Assembly: GCA_946811185.2 (NCBI GenBank)
Contig: OX328099.1
Span: forward strand, 36,133,299-36,197,298
Length of the DNA stretch: 64,000 nucleotides
Source: Hippopus hippopus
Lineage: Eukaryota > Mollusca > Bivalvia > Cardiida > Cardiidae
Reading direction: 5' to 3'
Shown: one piece after another, positions 11,500 through 23,469 of the stretch
Layout: every line of letters begins with the position of its first letter
How positions within the stretch are numbered: position 1 is the first letter of the stretch
Notes under the pieces: model-generated
Databases searched by the model: none
What the model was told of the DNA's origin: nothing
What the model saw: the letters and a program-made list of their open reading frames with translations, nothing else
Made by a program: the position numbers and the translations under genes

Positions 11500-11677
11500 T
11501 GAATGAATGCACGAATGAACGAATGAATGAATGAAATGAATGAATGAATTGTCAATTCGATGGATCGACCAAACGGCTTACCAACCGACTGACCAATCAA
11601 TCAATCAATCATTCATCCATTCATTCATTCATTCATTCGATCGATCGATCGATCGATCGATCAATCAATCAATCCTA
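11500..11677. repeat. Tetranucleotide microsatellites (GAAT)n, (ATTC)n, (GATC)n, (AATC)n
   Basis: (GAAT)n at 11500-11550 faces (ATTC)n at about 11618-11640, followed by (GATC)n and (AATC)n. The two opposed arrays could pair. Confidence 0.9.
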
Positions 11678-11899
11678 AATCCTGAGGTGGAAATAGTCGT
11701 TGGACAGGCAAAAAATATCAAAAGCAAAAAGTTTCGACACAGGTCAATCCTGAGGTGGAATAGTCCTTGGACAGGCAAAAAATATCAAAAGCAAAAAGTA
11801 TCGACACAGGTCAGCCTGCGCGGACTGGGCAGGTTGACCTGTGTCGATACTTTTTGCAGATGCTTTAAAGCCCTTTTTTTTAACAGAGCTTGGCTCATA
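11678..11899 (-). mobile_element. H1 partial copy with internal 67-bp duplication
   Basis: Units at 11678-11744 and 11745-11810 both read AATCCTGAGGTGGAA, TTGGACAGGC, AAAAAATATCAAAAGC. Then hairpin stem GACACAGGTCAGCC, and right end TTTAACAGAGCTTGGCTCA. Confidence 0.8.
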
Positions 11900-12068
11900 T
11901 TTAAACGATTTCATGTAATAAACCTTATTTTATATTGATTCTACCGAATTGTTATATCAATGTTTTCAAAGTCTTTTTACTGTTTGTTTCAGGAGGTAAT
12001 TTTCTCCACTTGGCGCAATTTTTTCACATTTACAGATTAATACTGTATATGCATTACGCCCTTTTAAA

Positions 12069-12361
12069 CCCTTTAATGCACAACACTTTCTTTTATTTTT
12101 TAATCTTATTATTTGTTTTAAACAACTTTATTTCCATTTTCACAGAAATAAAAAAAAAGGACATAGAAATAAAGACCCTGAAGGGTGAAGCTCCTAAAAA
12201 CATTGCGTGAAAATGGCATTTCATCCTGTTCCCACAATGTTTTCTGATCTGTTAAAACAAATCGTATAATTTTAGATACTTACTTTAATTTAACTTTGTC
12301 GGCTGCAAATAGGCCTACTATCAATTTTGACAAGCTTAAATTTTTGTCGTATGGTAAAGAG
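12069..12361 (+). mobile_element. T1 copy, left arm expanded
   Basis: CCCTTTAATGCACAACAC at left, GACCCTGAAGG near 12176, CCCACAATGTTTTC, right end GTATGGTAAAGAG before TTAA at 12362-12365. Confidence 0.6.
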
Positions 12362-12423
12362 TTAACGTTGGTTATCCATCTATCACAAAGAAATAATCTG
12401 CTGAAAACAAAAAGATCTCATAC

Positions 12424-12614
12424 CTTTTCACAAGACGACATTTAGATGTGTCCAAATGGAAAGCATTTGCAGGCGACAAATTCGGCTAAAATAATGGGTT
12501 AGTAGTAGATTCTAAAACGTTTTGGAAAAGGGGGGAAATGCTGTTTACTAATATTTTCTTCTTTCCCATAGTATTTTCAAGAGCTTTCCTCCATGGGGTA
12601 GTGTATAAAAAGTA
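12424..12614 (-). mobile_element. T1 copy, decayed
   Basis: AAATGGAAAGCATTTGCAGG, CGACAAATTCGGC, palindrome remnants GGGGAAATGCTG and ATATTTTCTTCTTTCCC. Confidence 0.65.
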
Positions 12615-12809
12615 TTACCCCCTTTAAACAAATTTGCAGCAGCCGACTTTCGAAACATCCCTTTCAAATCTTTAACACACAATCCAGAGTAATAACGACC
12701 CTGATGGAGAAACCTTTTGTAAACTGTAAACATTATTGGAAAAGGTTTTCTGAATCTTCTCATTTTTACTTAATCTTTTATCCTTCCAAAGACAAATCTA
12801 GGGAACGGG

Positions 12810-13060
12810 AGGTGAATAACCAGCTCAGCAATTTTTCTTATAATTGACAGACATTCATTGCGACAAGATTCATTCCTCTCTCACAGCTGATTATTGTTTC
12901 GACGATGGTTATGTGAGAACCAAACCAGTGGATTGGGATGGTTATTGTGCAAAGTACAAGCAAAAGAAATGCCAGGAAAACATGGATATGTGCACTGGCC
13001 GCTGCGATATATCTGAAATAATGTTGTAAACGCATTACACACTATACAGACAAACATAGA
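12810..13060 (+). mobile_element. SINE-A copy, head truncated
   Basis: CATTGCGACAAGATTCATTC, TTTCGACGATGGTTATGTG, GGAAAACATGGATATGTGCA, GCCGCTGCGATATATC. Confidence 0.8.
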
Positions 13061-14150
13061 AGACAAATCCTATCATTTGAAACACATCTAAATGTCGTCT
13101 GGAAATCTCTTCTATTTGAACGAGTTAAAATGGTGTCGTTTGGTAAATACTGAAAACACGTGTAACTGGCATGATGTAAGGTTTGATACATACAAACTAA
13201 CGAAAACATTGTGGCGAGAGAAGATATTGCTCGATGCGCTTCTACGTTTTCAAAGGCCATCTGCTGCAAGACGAATAATAGGTCTGCTTAAGATGCTTAT
13301 TTAATCGATAGAATTTCCACTTATTATTGATTCGTTTCGTTCGATAAAGATGTAAAATATTCAACCGAAGAGAAAAAGAAACGCGAAATATTGGAAGAGA
13401 AGAAGCGAATAAGAAGAAACTTAAAGGGGAGGTTTCTAAAAGGAAACGCCCACTTTAAGCAGATTAAGTGCGCAATTGCTGCGATTGGTATCATATAGAA
13501 GTCACATGGAAGTCACGTGGCCTGGCTCAGCCTCCGAGTGGTTGAATGCGAGGCGCGTTGATCACAGATAGAATGGCTAAATTGCCTTCGATATATTTCA
13601 ATGATTTCTTTATTAATATATCCTCGTGCTTGTGAGTTACGTTAGAATTTTTATGACACTTTCAAAATCTGAGTTGGGTTATAATATCAAACTACTTTTG
13701 ATATAATCAAGTAAGTGTTTTGAATTTATTTAAGATATTCGATTTTGTTTCATATCCTCCAATTTTGCTTTTTGACGATTACGAGGGTTGTCCGAGTAAA
13801 TCGTACGCTTAGCTTATAATTTCTTTCTTTGGCGCTTAATCGTCATGGTATTCTGAAATTAACTTCAGTTAATCAGTTTCAATTAAATGGGTATATGAAT
13901 AGTAAGATTTACTATATTACACTTGAACTGTCTTGTAAATTATTGAAACAACACTGAATTTTAAAATTTTAACACGCGTAATATTAAGACAAAACATGAA
14001 AGTACTCGTTTCTTCTTGTGCCATAATGTTTAAAAAATGCTCTACTGCAACTCCTTAGGCAAAATGTCGCATGTTGAAGTAAGCTTGATAAGTTAGCTCT
14101 TTTCTCCATGACCTGTGTTCGGATAGTTCCACATTGTCAATCGGAGCTAA
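13061..14150. other. No gene recognised
   Basis: Unique AT-rich sequence. Short open frames show no family motifs. Confidence 0.4.
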
Positions 14151-14156
14151 CAGTCC

Positions 14157-14380
14157 TGAGTTTTAGCTACCCTGAGAAATAAAGTCTTTTGAAAACAGGG
14201 AAACAATGGCAGAAAGGAGAAAATGCTGGTAACCTGCAATTTCTCATTTTCTCACATTTTTTTTTTTTTTTTTTTTCTATCCATTGAAAGAAAAATGCCA
14301 TTTTTTGAGCCACATCTTATCTGTAGTCTACAAATCTTCTCAATCTGGGCAAATCTGAATATTGATAGTTTGGTAAAGAG
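14157..14380 (+). mobile_element. T1 copy with poly-T expansion
   Basis: Left arm GAGTTTTAGCTACCCTGAG, core GAAAATGCTGGTAACC, a run of about 20 T, right end GTTTGGTAAAGAG. Confidence 0.75.
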
Positions 14381-14417
14381 ATAAAACGGATATGTTCTTC
14401 TCCAAGCTCTGTCAAAT

Positions 14418-14634
14418 TCTTTTTGAGGAACCATGCTAGTCATTGCGGCAGGATACAATCATCTCTCGTCGCTGAACATTCATTTGTTTCGACGATGTGT
14501 ATCCATGTATATTGGAAAAGCAGCCAGTGGCTTTCAAAGACTGTTGTGCGAAGGCCTGGTAAAAGAAAACCGAAGAATGAACGCACTTGCCGCCGAGATA
14601 TAACTTAAAAATGTTGAAAACGGCGTTAACTCTT
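14418..14634 (+). mobile_element. SINE-A copy, 5' truncated
   Basis: CTAGTCATTGCGGCAGGAT, AAAGCAGCCAGTGGCTT, GAGATATAACTTAAAAATG, GTTGAAAACGGCGTTAAC. Confidence 0.8.
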
Positions 14635-14847
14635 TCAGAGCAATTAGTGAAAATATGAGCTTTTGTGTACGGCATGGATCAAGATCAGGCCCCACAGAGG
14701 GTGTAGTCTGATCCTGGATTTATAACGTCCGCTTTTTTTTTAATCAAGACCAAAAGGTAAAATCCGTCTGAGTTTCAATAAATTGTTCTTCTCAACCGTC
14801 GAAAGTGGTCCAGTTTATAAAGTTGACGATGAAAAAGTTAACATTTA

Positions 14848-14960
14848 ACTTGAGGCTGCTAAGCGCCACTCAATGTGCCCTTGCTGACAGTGTGGATTCA
14901 AGATCTGGACATTTTGTGAAGTCTGATCTTGAACTACACTGTCCGATACGGTAAAATTTA
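14848..14960 (+). mobile_element. T2 fragment
   Basis: GAGGCTGCTAAGCGCCACTC, then hairpin arms GTGTGGATTCAAGATC and GATCTTGAACTACACTGTCC. A second decayed hairpin is at 14674-14730. Confidence 0.75.
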
Positions 14961-15522
14961 CGGCTAAATCGCTTTATTTTACCACCGGCAGGAAATTTTC
15001 AGGCAATCTATACATCAGTTTAAAAAGGACAATTCAAACTTTTATGATATCACCACACGGAAAAAAAATGCTTCATTACTGAATTAAGTAAGCAATAGCT
15101 GGCAAACCATCAGTATAGAAGAAAGACAAATTTGAAGGGGTGAGGAATCAGTGGCATTTCTTTAATGGTCTACGTACTCTCTTAAGTTATGAGAATGTCG
15201 CAAAGGTTTGCGCAAATGTCGCATGGTCTTTGATTTTAATTTTGTTTATCGTCGCCACCGGTTGTCCAAATTGTCAACGCTCCCAAAAGACTGTTAGGCC
15301 TAGTTAATTTTCGGGTGTTGTGCAAGATGCAGGACGAAACTAAGTTACTCCCGGTTCTTTAACTTGCTCAGTGTATAGCACCGTCACACAGGACCTATAG
15401 CCTTATCGCCCTATAAATCCGAAAGACTTTTTAGTTATTTTAGGTTGCAAGCCATGGGGATCGAACTCGTCCCTCAAGTGTGTCACATGGTCAATAGCAC
15501 GCGTCGATTAGGCTATATATAG

Positions 15523-15684
15523 AGGATATTTGTTTTTCACGGTGAAAGATCGTAATTTATTTCATCTCGTGAACATCATCGGTAATATTTTCACTCGTGG
15601 CGGCGCCACTCGTGAAAATATTACCGATGATGTTCACTCGATGAAAAAAATTTCTATCTTTCACCGTAAAAAACAAATATTCTA
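15523..15684. repeat. Large palindrome, arms about 80 bp
   Basis: Left arm ATTTGTTTTTCACGGTGAAA ... GAACATCATCGGTAATATTT mirrors right arm AAATATTACCGATGATGTTC ... TTTCACCGTAAAAAACAAAT. The centre is GTGGCGGCGCCAC. Near-perfect, with a few mismatches. Confidence 0.95.
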
Positions 15685-16303
15685 TTTATTTCATGCTTTT
15701 AACCCTTTTTGGTGGAACTTACATCAAAATGCAGTACAGTTTTCGGTTATTCCCCGTGGCGTACTCCCTCCGCATAGCAACGCATTACAATATTACGTCA
15801 AGCGCGAGAAATGTAGGGTAAATTACGTCATATGTCCATCTGATTGAGAGGCACGCGCATTTTACGTAGGTAACTAGTGCGCGGGAACAACTGTTTCCGC
15901 CTTCAATTGAAGAGTTAGAATATAGAAATCTGTATTTTTCACTGGTCATAACCATGAAATATCGAAAAATATTTCACTGATATTTCTCGATAACCTACCG
16001 GAAAACATGAAATAAGGGATCGTATGCAACTGCGTACGATGACGTCATATTTTACGAGTATCTCATAAAAACAAACTAGGATGATTGTTAAACGAACTGG
16101 CGTAAAAGCTTGAAAACATGACAGTAGGTGAATTTGTTCATGTTTTCAAAAGTGATCCACTGCAATACAAAATGAAATCGTCTGCAGGTTTGTTAAAATT
16201 TGGGCCCTGTGCGCGACCTAGTGCCCTTTTGCGGACAATGTGGATAAAGATCAGACTGTCCAGAACGTGCAGTTTGATATTGAACATGCACATTCCTATA
16301 ATT

Positions 16304-16528
16304 GGCATGCAACACGCGAAAAGGGGCATTCGGACATTTGCGTAAAGTGTAGTCCAGAAACAGCCTGCGCACTCAGCGCTGACTAATCCGAAACGACACT
16401 TTTCTGTTTTGCACAAGTCTACTGTAGGACAAAATCTAATGTAGTCGTAAAGTGCCGTCTCGGATTAGCTGATCCGAGACGACAATTTACGCAAATGTCC
16501 GACTGTCCCTTTTCGCATGTTGCAGGCC
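16304..16528 (+). mobile_element. H2 copy, one sub-hairpin deleted
   Basis: Ends GGCATGCAACACGCGAAAAG and CTTTTCGCATGTTGCAGGCC. The left hairpin is decayed and the right reduced to CTCGGATTAGCTGATCCGAG. Confidence 0.85.
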
Positions 16529-16614
16529 ATATGATGGAAATTGCCGTTTTGTATGTTGTTACTATAGATTGTAAGGCAGTTAACACTTGGGCCCTGTGCT
16601 CGACCAGATTCCCT

Positions 16615-16690
16615 AATGTGGACAGTATAGACCGAGATCAGATTGTACAGAACGTAAGCCTACAGTCCGATCTTAGATCTACAAAGTCCT
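16615..16690 (+). mobile_element. T2 hairpin fragment
   Basis: GACAGTATAGACCGAGATC and GATCTTAGATCTAC arms. Similar fragments without clear ends are at 16235-16290, 17125-17175 and 19372-19432. Confidence 0.6.
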
Positions 16691-16788
16691 CTCCGATTAG
16701 ATCTATTCCTTCGAAAATGATTTTGAAATCGCATTTTTGGCGTTGATACTACAGATTGTAAAGTTTCTTTTATTTTTATCACAGTTAA

Positions 16789-17014
16789 GCCTTTTACCAA
16801 AAAATCCCGTGCTTTAACGACTCTTAGGAAGAAGGCATGAGAAAATATCGTTGGAACAGGAGAAAATGCTGCTTATCACCATTTTCTTCTTTTTCCACAA
16901 TGTTGTATACCCTTCCAAGGACAATTACAATCACTTAAAAAGCATCTAATTTATCAGCGAGTCTGCAAATGTCTTCAGTTTGGACAAGTCTGATTCTTTT
17001 TCGTTGGGGAAAGA
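16789..17014 (+). mobile_element. T1 copy
   Basis: TTAA at 16785-16788, left GCCTTTTACC, ACGACTCTTAGGAAGAAGGC, decayed core, right GTTGGGGAAAGA. Confidence 0.75.
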
Positions 17015-17373
17015 ATAAAGGGTTATCTATGAATCTTGGGCTCGCTGAATTATCAGGAAGCAGACATAGTCCCAGTTGTTGCTATCTCAGAATAGCTGAA
17101 ATACTTCTCGGAATACCAAAGAACGTAGATCAAAGATCAGATTGCACGTTCTGTGCAGTCTCATCTTAATCTACAATAGCTATGAAAAGCAGCCCAATGT
17201 GATTGGCATTTTCAAATTAACAAATAATTATGATTATCAAAAACATAATAAAGATTATAGGCCTATATGTACTTATTGTTAATGGCTCGGAAAGAGTAAT
17301 ACGCACAGAAGAGGTTAGAATATTGCATGTATGTATGTGCCATGCTCTGTGAAAAGTGAGCTTAATGCATATG

Positions 17374-18696
17374 CTAGGTTGGCGTTCCCGATCGCCAAAA
17401 TCGCCATTGGCGATTAAATTTTACTGCTGGCGACTACAAACACCAAAACAACTGATATTGGCGATTGTTAAAAATATGATGAGATAAAATTGCCGACCGT
17501 GAACATCTGATCAGTTTTGTACATTGAACACTTCCTACACTGTGAAATCGGCGCGCGTCAACTTGATTATCATATATACTGGGTATCCTAAGCTGATAAC
17601 CCTTGTATCTCCCTTAACTATCCGATAGATGAAGATCCGATTGCCCATTGCCAGTTATCGGGTAGTCTCGTTCTATAAATAGATTACATGAACAATCGCA
17701 ACTTTTTGGACGCAATAGGGCTGAACGAATTAATGGAGTCGTTTTTCAAGTAAATTTGACAACATCGATCACAGGGTTTTTTTTTTTTTCCTGAAATACT
17801 TGACCTTTTAAACTATATGTGACTTTATTAGATTCCTTTCCAATGAAACTTTTTTTTTCATAAAAACTAATGGATGCTAGATCCACATTTCGCCAAATGA
17901 GAAATATTGTCGCCAGATATTTTTTGGCGATCGGCAGTTTCAAGAAAGGCTACGTGTGGAACGATATTTCTTGAATCATTTGAAAGACAAAACAGATACT
18001 GTCAGTACATGTATTTTGCGATGAATTTTAAAAATTTGATCATACATATCTCTTGCAGTGCATGAAATTAATGGTTGGTCTGAAGAAAATAAAATAGCTG
18101 TTTAGCAGACGGCATATATTTAGACTCGTCCAGATTGAAAGAATTTGCTGACGACAATTAAATGTAGCTCATGAGATGTTTGAATTATGCATCTGCTATG
18201 GTAGAAAACATTGTGGGAAAAGGAGAAAATGCTAGTTACCACCATTTTCACCTTTTCCTAGCATTTGCAATAGCCTTCTTTCTCAAGGTCGTTCAAACTG
18301 GGGATTAAGTGGTGGAGGGTTAGGCCTGATTCAAATACACATAGATCTATTGTTGAATTTATGAAAATTTTAATCATTCAACAGCCTACAAGCACGGGAA
18401 TTTGTAGCCGACTTTTGACGTTTCATTACTGGTCTCTCTATTATATATAATGGTAGTCTACCATCAGAAATATTTAAAAGAACTAAAAGATTTTTAGATC
18501 TACAAATTATATCAGTGATGCAAAGCTGTAGATCTAGCTTTAGATTAATCATACATGACTTAATGTTACAAAATACTATACTAAGAAAATGACACAATCA
18601 AAGACTGAGTCAAAGTGATTAGGTACATTGACTGAACCCGGGTTTTGACCAACAAAAATTTTGGCTACTAAAAATTTTTGGCTGGCGCCAACCTAG
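17374..18696. mobile_element. Unclassified 1323-bp element with 11-bp inverted ends
   Basis: Ends CTAGGTTGGCG and CGCCAACCTAG, flanked by CATATG on both sides (17368-17373 and 18697-18702), consistent with a 6-bp target duplication. The interior has repeated TTGGCGAT/CGCCAAA motifs at both 17388-17450 and 17890-17940, and a T1 copy at 18100-18319. No transposase frame was recognised. Confidence 0.7.
18100..18319 (-). mobile_element. T1 copy inside the 1.3-kb element
   Basis: GCAGACGGCATATATTTAGA, core GAAAACATTGTGGGAAAAGG, right end GGTGGAGGG then TTAG. Confidence 0.8.
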
Positions 18697-18927
18697 CATA
18701 TGCGAAAAGTTTCGACCCAGGTCAGCCTGCGCAGTCAGCGCAGTCTGACCTGGGTCGAAACTTTTCGCCATTGGTCAATGTTCTTTATTGTCAAAGTACC
18801 ATTCTACCTCATGATTTAGTCGGTTGGTTAAAAAAAGTGGCGGTTATTTATCCATAAGTATGCGATGGCTTGCATGGTATAAAGCATCACCGAGATGCAT
18901 GAAACCCCTTTTGCAAGAGCATGGCTA

Positions 18928-19990
18928 TTATGTATTGGTCTCCGTGATGTAACCGAAGTACTTTTGGAGAACGGCTCAAAACAACAGTTACTTACAAGCA
19001 GAACGTATTCGAACTCATCATGAAAAATCCAACAATTGTAATTTTAAAGGGAACTTTTCAGACTTTTACATGTCAAACAAAATTTCTGAAGTGTTTTACC
19101 ACTAAGTTTACTAATGGAGCAACCGGGAAACCACCAATACATAGCATTGAAAAGTATAAAAAATATCATAGAACATGTGCATGTCGTTAATGGGCTACGT
19201 AGCCTCTTAAGGTGTTATTAGATTTCGCACCGGCATTTTGCATATATTTGTGGGAATGTAAAATGATAGATAACACGCGCCGTTTATGTGCGGTGGTTGA
19301 CGAAATAGCATCATGACGTTATCTGATATAAAAATAGACGGACTTACCGATCATACAAAATACGACATTGTAAATCCAGATCAGGTCAGACCCCATGTTA
19401 TGTGCAGTCTCATCTTGATTTTAATTGTCTTCAAAAGCACTATACAATCACGCTTAGCATTCGAAGGGTCACACTCTTACCAGCCGAATGAGGGATAGAT
19501 GAACATTTTCAGACAAATGATACAGACCAAAACATTGCGATTGAGAAAAAAAAAAAGATTATTGTGGCGCCGCATGAACGCCGGCACAATATTTTTATTC
19601 GCTTTTGAAAAGTGCCTGTGGCATTATCTCCCGCTAGACGGCATTCTACAAACACACATCTATCTAATTTGGGCATTCTGGGTACAGAACCGGACTACTT
19701 TTCGAAACAACAACCGTTACTTTGAATTTCAAAATGAAATAAACGTTTACTCAAAAAAAAACGCTACCTGGTGCAATTCATTCAGCTATGATCGGCTAGC
19801 ATGTAACCTATGCATCGGCCATTTATTAAAACAGTCGCTACATGCTCGGGTAATAGGCTAATAGCTTCGGTATAAGCCCTACTTTTCCCAGGTATACGGG
19901 GATGGGTGATGCGTCACAGCAGACAGGTCGAATCTTCGAAGAATATGACATGCGCAGACAACGGTGCTTGAGGAGGTAGCCATATTGGAT
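18928..19990. other. No gene recognised
   Basis: A 120-codon open frame at 19499-19861 has no recognisable motif. A decayed T2 hairpin at 19372-19432 is the only repeat seen. Confidence 0.4.
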
Positions 19991-20003
19991 TCCGGGACAT
20001 TTA

Positions 20004-20060
20004 GGCCCATAACAATTTCGGCCCATAACAATTTCGGCCCATTACAATATCGGCCCATAG
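20004..20060 (+). repeat. 16-bp tandem repeat, 3.5 units
   Basis: Unit GGCCCATAACAATTTC, with the third unit carrying two substitutions. Confidence 0.9.
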
Positions 20061-20229
20061 TCTGTATACTAATCGAACGACACTTGAATGTTTCCTTTCA
20101 TGTTTGTCTGTCAGCTTGCATGCTCCTACCTGTCCGGCTATCAGTCTGTGTGTTAACTGATTGCTTTTATATGGAATGTCCAGTCACCCTCATATTGTTT
20201 ACTATATGGACTGGTTCAGTGTTTTTTTT

Positions 20230-20875
20230 TAATATACATGTAAAGATACGGTACTTTCATTACCAGATAGAGCCTATACCAACTTTGTTTTTCTATACTC
20301 AGTTCCATAAATAAGTGTGTTCTTAATTTTCTTTTATTTCTCGTCGCATGTTTTACTGAAGACCAACAAAAGTACTCAAAGACTAAGGTAACATTAAATT
20401 TAGGTTTTGGCCACCGCTCTCGTTCAGGAATGGAATAACATTCCTGATGCAATGATGTTACGTTATGTACGAAAGGTCTATGCGACGTCGAATAATTGCC
20501 TGTATCGACAGCAGAGGTGGCCATACAAGACATTGATTGAAAAATTACAAGAACTTTAAGAAAAACCTAACTTTTAAAGACTTTTGGTCTTTCAGTACTT
20601 TTGCAACTTTGATTTTAGTACCACCTTCATTTAAACTGCAAAAACCTAACTTAAACTTTCTGTTAGTCAAAATCTGATTAGCCTGGCATTTTCTACAGAC
20701 TCTGAACTAAAGTATGATACCAAATTTGTTGGTCTTCAGTAAAACATGCGACGAGAAATAAAAGAAAATTAAGTGCACACTTATTTAAGGAACTGAGTAT
20801 ATTTGGACTGATTTTTTGTTTTTAACATGTAAAATACCGTACTGTCATTGCCAGATCGATAAAAACCAGGTCGTA
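20230..20875. mobile_element. Inverted-repeat element inside partial direct repeats
   Basis: Inverted arms of about 76 bp at 20296-20375 and 20727-20804 (TTTATTTCTCGTCGCATG facing CATGCGACGAGAAATAAA). Outside them are direct repeats with ACATGTAAAGATACGGTACT at left and ACATGTAAAATACCGTACTG at right. No coding capacity seen. Confidence 0.8.
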
Positions 20876-21265
20876 TCCCAGATGGCCCAGAGTTTAGATA
20901 TTTGTCATGTAGTATCGCCACGTGGACCTCTACGAAGTTTGTTCAAGTGATGGCTTTGGCGTAAAAAATTAACCCGCGGTAATGTACCCTATTTGAGAAA
21001 CAAATGATTTGCGGCGCCATTGATGTTATGCATCAACATTTTCTTGTAATTATATCAGAAAGGCGTAGCTCTGGTCTGATGTTGATTTACACTGTCCAGA
21101 AAAGTACATAATTTTGCATCTTGCAATTTCAGACAAGGTGAAGTACTAAAATAAATTGCGAGTTCAATGCATTTTGACAATGTCACTAAATATCAGACAG
21201 GTGCACACATAAGATGTCTTATTATGAGCTACTCTTAAGTACACAATGCTTCTCTTTGGACCATT

Positions 21266-21590
21266 GCTGAACCCAGTTGCTCGGTCGGTAATTTACAGGG
21301 CTTGAGACAAGGGGGTTGCTGGTTCGAATCCTTAGCTCGGCTATTTTCTTTTCGAGGATTCATTTCTCTCTCTCTCTGATCTTGGTTTCGACGATGGTTA
21401 TGTGAGAAGGCAGTCAGTGGCTTTGGAAGATCATTGTGCGAAGAACTGGTAAAGAAATTTCAGGAAAGCATTGATAGATGCACAGGCCTCCGCGATATAA
21501 CTAAAATGATATTGAAAACGGCGTTAAAACACCATAGAAACGAACTAACGAACGAACGAACTAACGAACGAACGAACAAACAAGCCATAA
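21266..21590 (+). mobile_element. SINE-A copy, nearly complete
   Basis: Head GTTGCTCGGTCGGTAAT, T-box GGTTCGAATCC, body GAAAGCATTGATAGATGCAC, tail GAAAACGGCGTTAAAACACC, then (GAAC)n to 21590. Confidence 0.85.
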
Positions 21591-21878
21591 TGCATACGAC
21601 TCTAAGAAGTATTGTATTTACCCACGAGGAATGAGGAATTAAATCCTGGTTTATATAGCTCGTACATCAAAATAAGAATGTTGATTTCGTGACAGATAAT
21701 CTTGGGCTGTGTGCACCAACAATTCTAAATCATATTGTTTTAATGATACATTCCGGAACAGTTCCTTTGATTGGGTGAGCGTGTCTGTCTCAGCTAATCA
21801 GACGGCTCTTCTCTGCTGTAAGAATATGAGTTATATTTAGGATAATTGGTGAGTACTACCAAAGGTGTTAACTCTATA

Positions 21879-22097
21879 CCCTTTACCCCACAATCCAGCG
21901 TTTTATCGACCCCAAGAGAGAAAAAAAAGTTTCGGATTCGGGAAAAGGGGAAAATACTGTATACCAGCATTTTTTTTTTTCCTTTTCGCACAATGTTTTC
22001 TATCCATACAAAAATTCTATGACTTGGGCAACATTCAAAATGTTATCTAAAATGCTTTCAATTTGGACCAGTCTAAAATCTTGTTGTCTGGTAAAGT
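21879..22097 (+). mobile_element. T1 copy
   Basis: CCCTTTACCCCACAATCC left, core GAAAATACTGTATACCAGC, right CTGGTAAAGT before TTAA at 22098-22101. Confidence 0.8.
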
Positions 22098-22558
22098 TTA
22101 AGCACGAGAAGGCAAGAATGGTGGATTGCGAACTAACAGAGCCAAGCAGGGCCTGGTGCTAGGTTTTGAATATGATTTGAAGTTTCGATACGATTCAGCC
22201 GTCATTATGTTTGAGTTAGACAATTAAAATATCAGAAAACGCCCACCAGTTCTTGAAGAGACATATTTCTTCCGATTTCATACACTATGCACCTTATAAT
22301 CATAGTTTTTCGGCGTCGCTGTATATGTTGGCTTTTGATAGGCCTACTCTAAGTATTAGCCTCGAAGGAATATTTAGTAATTTGTGATTGGTAAAAAATG
22401 TGGACATGTCTATTCTGCGGTCATTTTTGCTGGCATACTTACGAGGCCCTTAAATTACTAGTATGCAAGTGTTGCTATAGTGAATCGATATGCCGCTGGG
22501 TTTATTTACACCTTTTCATGTGAATATGATAGGGAATAGTCCTTTTCTTGTACTAATT

Positions 22559-22794
22559 GGCCTGCAACACGCGAAAGAGGGCATTCGGACATTTGCGTAA
22601 AGTCCGCGCAGGCTAATCCGAAACGACACTTTCCGTTTTTATGTAATTTTCCGTTTTGCGCAAGTCTACTGAAGGACAAAATCTAATGTAGTCGTAGAGT
22701 GCCGTCTCGGATTAGCCTGCGCGGACTGCGCAGGCTGATCCGAGACGACACTATACGCAATTGTCCGAATGCCCCTTTTCGCGTGTTGCAAGCC
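22559..22794 (+). mobile_element. H2 copy
   Basis: GGCCTGCAACACGCGAAAG to GCGTGTTGCAAGCC. The left sub-hairpin is partly deleted and the right one complete. Flanks AATT on both sides. Confidence 0.9.
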
Positions 22795-23469
22795 AATTGG
22801 TACATTTCTATTTTCTAAGCTTTACATTTTAACCCACTACAATTACAGCCTGCCTATATTTTCCTTTTCAAACGGCGAGTTGAATTAACATCAAATCTTG
22901 AAAAATATAACTAAGAGAAAGTTTTACTTTTCTAGTGTATCCAAACAATAACGAGAAAGAGGTAGTTTTTGGCGTGGTTTATGTTCATTATTTCACTTTG
23001 AACCACAAAAGAGTTTCGACCTTTCACGCCGTCTATTTCTTTTTTCAATTCATTCCTATTCGTGTTATCATACAGGACCCTCGATCAGATATAGAATGAC
23101 ATCTGATTATCATATGAGAGAAAGAATATGGGTTTTTTTATGAAAGATTGAGGATATCAAACCATATTGTCTACTGGGGCAAAGAACATTGGCAATTCAA
23201 CAGTTTGGCTGCTATACATATACCTGTAAATGTATACCCTTCAAAGTTTGCTAACCACCAACCGTTTCATACAACACTGAAAAATGTAGCCAAAGATTTC
23301 ATGCATATTACTGAAACGTTTTGCCAAAGAATTTCATGGTATTACGGTGCACCGCATGCATATACCGACATGCGAAGGGTACTCAAAATTTACTTAGCTA
23401 GAAAGCTTAAGTCTGATCAATGGAATACGGCGATTGCAAATGTTAGAATTCATTTCACGTGATATGTAA

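Larger units (their letters stand above)
17336..18927 (+). mobile_element. H1 copy split by a 1.3-kb insertion
   Basis: Left piece 17336-17373 (GCCATGCTCTGTGAAAAG) and right piece 18697-18927 (GACCCAGGTCAGCCTGCG ... GCAAGAGCATGGC). The pieces join perfectly in register at CATATG. Confidence 0.85.

Noticed and set aside
11540..11938. 132-codon open frame rich in SINQSF-type repeats
   Set aside because: Produced by tetranucleotide repeats and an H1 fragment.
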